DNA of 64,000 bases. Origin: Saccharina japonica. Lineage: Eukaryota; Sar; Phaeophyceae; Laminariales; Laminariaceae. The position numbers were made by a program, and so were the translations under genes. The DNA is taken from NCBI GenBank assembly GCA_008828725.1, contig MEHQ01003724.1:618664-682663 (forward strand), given 5' to 3'. Positions within the stretch are counted from its first letter, which is position 1, and every line of letters starts with the position of its first letter. This document shows positions 52,194 to 61,996 of the stretch, piece after piece. The notes under the pieces were generated by a model. That model did not search any database, was not told where the DNA came from, and saw nothing but the letters and a program-made list of their open reading frames with translations.

Positions 52194-55100
52194 CGCTACG
52201 CACGTCCAGAAAAACGGATTCCCGAACGAAAGCAACTACATCCTGTATGGCACGTCTACAGTAGTACGGCCGCCAAAAGCGCACCATCATTCACAAAATA
52301 CCTTAACGTTGCGCAGGTAACATAATCATGTCAGAATAACGATGTTGAAACAGAACCAAACTGGGCGGAAACGGTTTGATCAGCCACGAAGGGTACTCAA
52401 ACCAATCCACTCATCCCGCATCAAAATAGATGATCTAGATGATTAAGATGATCTATAAATAGATTACCTAGATGATCTAGATGATTAAGATGATCTATAA
52501 ATAGATTACCTACAGTAGATGATCTATTGTAGGTCATCTAAATGATCTAAATGATCTGCAGTAAGTAGCCATGATCTGTCCTATGTGTTCGTTAACGGTG
52601 TACCGCAAAGAGCGCTGACTTCGCACAGGGGTGCGATATTTTCTCAGCGCCCAAGTTGCCAATACCGAACAAAGTTGTCAATACCGAACAAGGTTGCCAA
52701 TACCGGACAAGGTTGCCGATACCGAACAAGGTTGCCAATACCGAACAAGGTTGCCGATACCGAACAATGTTGCCAACACCGAACAAGGTTGTTAACACCG
52801 AACAAGGTTGCCAATACCGAACAAGGCTGCCAATACCGAACGAGGTTGCCAATACCGAACAATGTTGCTGATACCGAACAAGGTTGCCAATACCGAACAA
52901 GGGTGCCAATACCGAACAAGGTTGCCGATACCGAACAATGTTGCCAACACCGAACAAGGTTGTTAACACCGAACAAGGCTGCCAATACCGAGCAAGGCTG
53001 CCAATACAGAACGAGGTTGCCAATACCGACCAAAGTTGCCGATACCGAACAAGGTTGCCAATACCGAACAAGGTTTCCAATACCGAACAAGGTTGCCGAT
53101 ACCGAACAAGGTTACCAATACCGAACAAGGTGTATTCGGAAAGGTCTGGTCGAGAGCCTTCCTAAAATACAATGTTCGACTTTATTTATCACCCTTACCG
53201 TGACCGAGAGAAAATGAGCGCAAAAAACGATCGCATCCCTGTACGAACCCAACGCCCTTTCTTTTACGGTACTGGGAGGGGGGGGGGTACCTGAAGGTGG
53301 TCGCTCGCCTCTTCCGCTGTGCCTGGGAGTTGTCTTAGCAGCATTGACAGCTGCCGCAGCGACTCCGGCTTGCGCCCCTGCTTTCGCGCAACGAGCGAAA
53401 ACACAAGGAAAAAATACAAATACAAAAACAAAATAGGCCCGGTGAATGCAGTGTGTGGGTGGGTCTTTCTCCCGGCATCGAGTCCCTGTTGGGCTGGTAC
53501 TGACGCAACGGATTTCGCAGACGATCGTCCCTTAAGACAGCGACGCAAGAAAAGGGCGGAAGATCTTGTGGAAACCCCTTGGAGGCGAGGTTCTGAGCTC
53601 GGTGGCGATCTATCGTCAACGGAAAATATAAATTGAGATTCAAAAGCTGTACAGTACGCGACAGATGTTGAGAATCTCTTGTTTATGGCCACACTGGGAT
53701 TCTTAGGTAAGACTGGGTGTGTTCCACACTATTTTCAGTACAAAGAGGTCGCATGATTATGTTATTCCCAAAACCTCAGTCTCAAATTCTTAATTATCAG
53801 ATTATTAACATATGTCGCGCACTGTACGTACGTAACATAGGCATGGGTGCACGCCATGTACGCCTGTGGGTGATGCATCTGAAATTAGATGATTCCCAGG
53901 GTACTCAAGATAAACCGGGTTTTGTTTCCGAGATACAAGGACCCTACGTACTCTACTCGAGAATCAAGTCAAGCCCACTCCCGCGTTTCTGGCCCGGGTT
54001 TGAGTCATGCCGACAATCAAAACGATCGCGTGGACGCCAGCACGCACCCGACATACATTTCCCAGCCTAAGACGGCGACGAAACTATTATAAAGCAGGCA
54101 TCGTCCAACTCGTACCCTAAGAAAAAGGGGGGGCCCTCGTTGAAGAAAAGGTGGCTTTGCTCGTGACATTTTGGACATTGTTTGGGCGAACGAGATCGGA
54201 TAGGAACCATTATTCTTCGTTCAATATCCATCCTGGTGTGGCACCTTCGTGGGAGTGGCACCCCCAGTCATACGGAAGGTGTTTCAACCGAACACCCCTA
54301 CTCGTACTGAGCCTGTACGTACAGCAGGGCACATAGATATACATATATATATATATATATCCGTACCGGTGTGTTTTTCATTTTTACGACGTTAAAACGG
54401 AGAACACCCATACAATGGTTGTCATATATATACTGCAGTACGAACCCTTGGAAAGGCGAGGCTACTCTGCACGTCGGTAAAAATGTACTTTTGTAAAAAT
54501 ATATCGTGGCGTACGAAACAACAGTACAAATACAAAGTACGTATCATAGGTAAACGGTGCCTGTCTGCGTTCTGGCTATTAAGCTCTTACAGCAATTGCG
54601 GTACGAGAGAAACCTGCATCTCCGCTTAGTCGAAAGCGAACGTGCTCGTCGTGTAGTAAGACGCTTTCCTACAAGCTGTAAACCACGTACCAGGTAGTCA
54701 AGTTGAGGTTTACCGGAGGAAACTACATTAACCCCTACAGCCAAGATAAAAAACAGCTTTGCCGCAATATTGATCCAGCGGCGATCAGTATGCATGACGG
54801 ATCACCTTGTCCAGAGCTTGGTGGAAGCACCGTCTAGCCGCCAGGAGGTCAGGCTTCTTCCAGTAGCAGTGGCCGAGGGCGTCCCAGCCATCAGGTTCTG
54901 CAGGGTTCAGCTTCACCTGGCACAAGCAGTAGCAGTAGCAGTAGCAGTAGCAGTAGCAGTAGCAGTAGCAGTAGCAGTAGCAGCAGTAGCAGCAGTAGCA
55001 GCAGTAGCAGCAGTAGCAGCAGCAGCACACGAAACAATTGGTCGGGACCATGGGAGGAAGCAAAGAAACTTCAGAGGTCGTCGCAGTACAGTACAGTACA

Positions 55101-58100
55101 GCACAGGGCCAGCACAGCACAGCTCAATATAGCAGTACAGCGTTTTTCGGCATGGTATAAGGCGAAGTGTATTCTTGGGTGCAACCAGTATTGGGCGTAA
55201 CGCACTTTGAGGAATATACTGGCGGATACCCTGACGCACGGGCACTGGAGAGGGTCTGGGAGTAGAGACAATGTATCGCTTCGCTGTGATTCCTTCTACG
55301 GTAGTGGCTCTGCATGCAGGGGGGTGACCTGAGCCGATGTCGCCCGCCTCGCGCAAAACAAAAGACATGCGTATCGAAAAAGAAAGCCTAAGCCCATGCA
55401 GAACTTCGTATACATACATACACACAACACGAGTAAACAGAAAGCGACTTCGACATCACGTATTAGCACAATAGCGTCCCCCGTACGCTGCGTACAGGCA
55501 GTGCTCTGCTGTAGCTCTCTGTTGCAACCGAAACTGTCGAACGAGGAAAGGTCAGACACGAAACACGATTCCTGCTGTCTTGCAATCCCCTGGCGTGTGT
55601 ACAAGACATCGAACACTCTGCTGTGCCAGGAATAAGAAGGACCTACCGCAGGACTCATACGATACCATCTTACGCAAGGGTTGCGATTTGTTAGGCTCAA
55701 TATCGTCTGACCGATTGAGCTTCTCACGCCAGGAACTACCGGACTGTACGATACTTCTACTAGAATATTTGTGCGAGGGCTATAGCGCAGCGGTCCACGA
55801 AGCAAAAAGTTTCCCTCCTTACCCATTTTCAAGACCCAGACAGCCCGGTAAAACACAAATATGAACAAAAAATAAAATCGTTTTGCGTAGTTTGGTCCAG
55901 AAATCCCAACGAACTGATACGGTTTCGTTTTTAATTTTGACAAACTGGGAAGGAGTGTAGGCCGTCTACTCTTTTTTGTTCGAGCGCCCCGTCGACTACT
56001 TAAGTAGCTCATAGAAAAAAAACATTGATCGGGTTGCGCCCACAAACTTCTTCCCATGTTTCGGGTGAGATGTCGAGGTCCTCATGCGATGAGCTCCGAA
56101 AATAAGGCACCACCCCTTTGAGGTGGCATTGCTCCTACGCTTGCTGAAGCAATGCTTGGTATATACACTGAAGCATGCTACGGAAAAGGTGCACCCGTGT
56201 TTGTTTCTGAGGTTGGTCACTTGACAAGCTCCACACCCCACCCGAAATCTGATTTTGGAGGAAAATAAAGGCGCTACGGTACGTACCGGATGAACAGTCC
56301 CATGGCCCAAGTATACAACGAAAAATTTTGCAACACGAGAATTGTTGTATTTCGACGATTTTGGGTTAAGGAGACCCGTCGTTCAGAAACCTTTTCAGCA
56401 AAAAAGGGTGACCTCTATGGTAGCACGCGTCACCTGGTACGAGGTTTTGAGTCGTTTCTTGTTGGCAGGGAAGATACCGCAGCGCCGTCGACGGCCTCCA
56501 ATTTAAGAAACCTCGCCGCTGGCATGTTAACCCTTACAGGACTGGAGTCCCGTTTTGGGGACAAATTACTTATAATTAGAGTGAATTGTCCCCAAAACGG
56601 GTCTGCAGTCCTAAAAGGGTTAAAAAGTTTTTCCACCCCGGAAAATAGAAAACAAAAGTAAACCAATCACGCAACGCAGCGACGAGCCAGATCGCCGATT
56701 CCGCGGTAGAGATTGAGCGGTTCATAGTTCAAAGCCTCGAAAAAATCCAAGATTGGTTATCTTGGTCTTGGAGCAATAATCCTTCATCTCATATTTCATT
56801 GGCCAATTATTTGCTTCCTGAGCTTCTATTTTGTGGGGCCCATGCATACCCACAAAAACAGTCCGAATGCGATATTAACAAAGAGGTCAGGAAGCGCGCA
56901 GCAGAACAAGGAATACATATATTCATACGGCCATACTCGTGCGCGTATCGTGCAACCCCTTTCTTTACGTTGCAGTTCTGGGGAACATCCCCTGTAAAGA
57001 AGCAGCCCCTGCTGCCTTGTCTGCCAAATGATGTAACCGACAAAAATGCATTTACCCTAAACATTCGAAAGGTTTCTACCGTAGTCAAAAGCCTCAAAGG
57101 CGGTAATACCCAGAAGCGAGATGATGTCATCGTTGTTTTACGACATCTGACGTCGCCATCCAAGGTATCCCCTGTTCGTGTTTAATGTAAACAACATAAA
57201 TACATTTGCATTCGAGATGTTTATATTGTAGTAAAAATCCAAAAAGGCGGCAATACCTAGAAACGAGGTGATGCCATCGTTGTTTAACGACATCTGACGC
57301 CATCCAAGACTTTTCGGCCAATCAGGTATCTCCTGTTCGGTACTCGGACGGTTCAAACCTCGCTCATTGGCTTGTCATGTGGAGGGGCGGCCGCGAGAGG
57401 GGCAACCACTAACGGCGCCGGGCATGTCTCCGCGTTGCTACAGAGTAGAATGCTGGCGGCGTTATCGGTTGCCGGTCGGACCCACAACCGGGACGGACTC
57501 CAACCGAAATTATAGCCAAAACCACAACCTCGATGTTTTCTGCTGCTTACCAGTTACACACACGTGAATATTATTTGCAACTCGTAGACGCGAGCCTTTA
57601 CAGGCCTTTTTGATGTTGCCCTGCCGTTGCAGATGCTTTTCGGCAGCCTAGGCGTAACTAACATGTCTCTGCAGCCGTTACATGTGATCATTTTTTTGTG
57701 TTCGCCTATCCGTGACACATGGTTCTTCCGTAGGCTAGCGGTTTGCTCCCGTTTCCACAGCCGCACAAACAACGGAGACTCCTCGTAGTCGCGACACTCC
57801 CGATCCTATCGAGGGATGACTGCATCCGTCCGCCACATCTACACTGGTTGGCAACTTTGTTTGGTCGGGGATGGGCTTCACGCGGGAAAACATTAGTATG
57901 GAGGTGAGGCAAGCGGTCATTCAAAACACGCACCGCCTTCGCCAAGCACTTCTCCGCCTCAGGGTTGAAGTCGCTGAACACATCAAGCGCGCGTCCTCTT
58001 TCGTGACCGGGCGTGACGGCCGAGGCGACAGCAACGACGGCAGCGGCGGCAGCAGCGGTGGCGGTGGTGGTGGCGATGGTGGTAGCGGTGGTCAGTGGTA

Positions 58101-61100
58101 TGTAGCTCATGACCTGGCCCATCTTCAACAAAACGTTCAATTTTCCAAACCCAACTCATCGTTACGTCTTCCTTCCGAGAAATAATTTCCCCGAGACATT
58201 TCCCCACAGGCGGACGGACTTGGCCCAGATTCGAAATTTGGTTGATTTGTCCACACAAAAACCTCTTTTACATCTTCATTCCGACAAAAAAGAAACAGGC
58301 GGTAGTCGGGTTTAAGGATGCGGGTATGTAGGGTGAGGGTCTGAGGTCAGGCATATTCCAACCATTTCGTCAAAAGCTGTGTCATGTCGAAAAAACAGCC
58401 CTCGCGAGAGGTAGCGGTGGCGGTAGCGGTGGCGGCGGCAGCAGCGGTAGGGGAAGGGTAAGGCACGGTAATCACCGGATACTAGCCACGTTGATGCCGC
58501 CACACGTCGCTGACGACAAAACATAACTCTTGGACTGGCTCGACACCAAGAATTGGGAGACCACCACCTGCTACTTCGTATGCTAGTACTGTATCCCCTT
58601 TGCGGCTTCAATCGGGGGGAAATGCTTAAAGCTTTTATGACGGTTAAGACATCGGCCACGTGAGCGAACCCGGGATGCTGGGCTAGGGGACAAGGGACAG
58701 GGGATATGTCGGGAGGGCAACGCAAGGAGCTATCTGTCTATAAGAAACGCGCGCAGCACGGCCATATTCGTACTACCGTGGTGCAAGCTCTTCCTGGACG
58801 CTTGGCTAGATCGCTCTCTTCCCTTTTTCGTCGTTTTTTTTTTTTTTTCTCCATCCCATTTATTATCTTCGCCCTTCGTTTCTCTCTCTCCTTCCTAGTC
58901 GTAACTCAGATCCGGGGTCACAAAGTAGGCTCCTCTCCCTCCTCCCCCACTACGGTCCTTGCCTTGGTTTTTATCGCGAGAAGATTTCAGCACTTTCTTC
59001 CCTCGTTAACTTTCGTCGAATACATGGATCCCAATACCTGCACTAAGCCTAATATTCGCTTCAGGAAAACCCACTATACGACGGAGGCGTTTCGTAAGAA
59101 TTTGCGCGACAGTGGGTACTTTCGGTGAGTGCTGCGAGGTACACCTACAACAGCACGTCCTGTGCGTCTGGGCTCTGCACTCGTGTGGCTGCCAGCGTGC
59201 TATATACCATCACCACCCTGCCATCCGAAATATATTAGTACCACCCTGGCCATGATTATAATACCCGTTGGTTCTCTGATAGGAACACAAAGCGGAGCTT
59301 GCGTTAACCCCCAGAGTGTTTAAGTGCAGCTGTAGTGGTAATATACGGGACCACTGCCTAGACTTCAGGGGAATGAGCTATCAATAGCAAATATGTCGGG
59401 AGACATGTCAAACAAGCCAAAACATGCGATGTCAAGGTTGTAGGGCCGAAAGTGTTCCACACTAAAATCTAGTAGTTTGGCGTCAGTCACGGCATGTCAA
59501 GGCAAATTGGTGTCAGTCACGGCATGTCAAGGCAAAGCTACTGTCTGTCGAGGGTTGAAAGTCCTGTCTCTCGACATATTTGATCAATAGCGTCATCACA
59601 TTATGGTCATCATCGTCACACTGCTGCACTTTGACGTTATTGTTCGTGGCAGGTGCTACACGTGGCGAACGGCATTGAAGCGCACACGCGAGGCCTGTCG
59701 AGTCGCCAAACAGCTGCGAAACAAGAACCGTGTCAACAGCAGTGCGTGGTGGCGCGCGCGGTCGGACAAAGCGAGGCACTACGTATGATACCATTCATGA
59801 AGTGATTCGTCGATCGTCGGGCACCATCAGGGGAAACACCGGCATAAGCCCTCCACGAGCGAAAAATAATATGCACTTGGACAAACCGCGCTCGCGTCGG
59901 GTATTATGTACGCATCGCTCGGCTAGCAAAACGGAATACAAGTATTAACACCACCCAGTTTGGGCGGAAAAGTACAGTGCGTAAAACTGAGGAACCTTCA
60001 AAAACGAAAAAAAAAAAAAAAAACGCACATGTGCCGCGTGGTCGCCAGTTATATAGGCCCATGGTTACTGACGTACTGCATCGACGCCTACCCACCTACT
60101 GCTGTATCGGTGCTTGGACACACCTGATGTAGGAAACGCGCGCCCGCTGGCGGATGTCGCGAATGTCTCCCACCCTCGCTAACGCCTCCATAACCTCCTC
60201 CGATTCCGCTTCCAGGCGCCTCTGCGACAAAAAACAACCAACAACAACAACAACACATATATAGAGTGGGGAACGAACACAGCCACAGTTGGAAGATGCG
60301 CCAGTTGGTGTGTTCTAGGTGTTTTTTGTGTTGCTGTATCCCATTTATGATACTCGCCCTTCTATATTCCCTTCGCTCCTAGGTCGTAACTCAGACCCGG
60401 GGTCGCAAGCGCAGGCCCTTCTCGCTCCTCCCCACTACGTTCCGTGCCTTGCATTATTTTCTTCATCCCTTCATCCCCCCGTCGACCCGCGTCGAATTGC
60501 GCCTACCCACGCTATATAGGCGCTCTCAGCAGTCGACCCCTTTTATCATAAAACCAGCAGCATCGCAGGTGTTGTTGCATTTGGGTGACGCAACTTGCCA
60601 TCGAAGGTTGAGCAGCACGCATAGTCGACGCATGCTACGGTACATACACCAACCATTGCATTTTTTTTCTGAGGTTGGTCACTCAAGGAAGCTCTACGAG
60701 TATGCCTCACCCAAAAAAAAACTGATTTTGGAGGAAACTAAAAAGTGCTACCGTACCCGATGCGCAATCCCAACGCCCGAGTATACAATGAAAAATATGT
60801 TTACACCAGGATGAAAGACCAACGAGTTTAGGTTGAGGGCCTCGATCATTCAGAAAGAATTTCAGCTCAAAACTGCTACGGCCTATATCGTAGTAAGCAC
60901 ACGGCAGTCATTGAATGGATAGTCTAAGGCCTGTGGCGCCCAGGATGCGCAGCACCGGTCGGAGACTGGCGCAAGCAGCAAACGGACGCACGAACGAACC
61001 AAATAGCGAAAGAGGTGGCTCAGAAGCTGTTCGACCAAGACGACCGCCGCAACACACTGTCTGTACGTACGTAGTCACTCCTTGTGTGTGTCTTGCTATA

Positions 61101-61953
61101 TTGTGGCGGCCGCCCGTATACGCCTATATACTAAAAGAGCTTCCGGCGCATGGTCTCGTGAAGAGTAAATCGTCGCGGGAGGAGCAGCGGCAGCGCCTAT
61201 CGTTTATACGACGATGCTGCCAATACCCCTTCCCCACCACTGCCGCTGCTGCTTCTGCTGCTGGTGCTGCTGCTGGTGCTGGTGCTGCTGGTGCTGGTGC
61301 TGCTGCTGCTGCTGCTGCTTCTGCTGCTGCCGCTGCTGTTGCTGCTGCTGCCAGTGCTGCTGCGGTCCCTTGTTCGCACGTGGTATGCTACTACAGTTTG
61401 CTGCTGTTGCTGGTGCTGGTGCTGCTGCTGTCCGCGCAATAGTTCGCATGCGCTTACGCTACTACGCTAACGGGAGCAAGTACAGACTGCCGTTTTACAA
61501 AACGATTGGTATTCGTAAGGTTGGCCAGGAGAGTCACCGGTCACCAAGAAGGATGTAGAGCACGCCCCAACCACGTATCAGGCATGACACAGCTTGCAAT
61601 CAGGCATGACGCAGCTTGCAATCAGGCATGACGCAGCTTGCAACACTGGCGCTATTTGTGATCCATGTTCTGTTTTAGAAATAAGGAGTCTACGGTTGCT
61701 CAAACTGGCCTTCGTGTGCTGAAAAAAGTGCTGCAACACCTGTGGGCTAATATACTTACCTGGTATGAAATACCTATATTAAACACTTTAGCTGTTTCGA
61801 TTGTCCTCGCTGCTTCGATCGTACAATCAGCATTGTTGTAACTTTATGTGGGAGACCGGGCGGTATCGACATGGTCCGCGGGTTTGCCTTTAGAAGAGCA
61901 CACAGGCACCCACATCTTACTGTATGGTGGCGCAAATAGTGCCCGACGGCGCG

Positions 61954-61996
<43 letters not shown>

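Noticed and set aside
52654-53131. CRISPR-like array
   Set aside because: Units are contiguous 19-bp tandem repeats without unique spacers, in eukaryotic intron DNA.
52585-53217. 210-codon ORF with repeated NTEQG units
   Set aside because: It is produced entirely by the 19-bp minisatellite, and similar frames open on the other strand. It lies in a TTC5-like intron.
57340-57372. tRNA-like T-arm string (GGTTCAAACCTC)
   Set aside because: The upstream 70 bases do not fold into a cloverleaf, and no A box is present at the right distance.
58706-59128. 140-codon plus-strand ORF with a hydrophobic stretch
   Set aside because: Half of it overlaps a repeat block with a non-coding partner at 60339-60490. 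The hydrophobic part comes from a poly-T tract.
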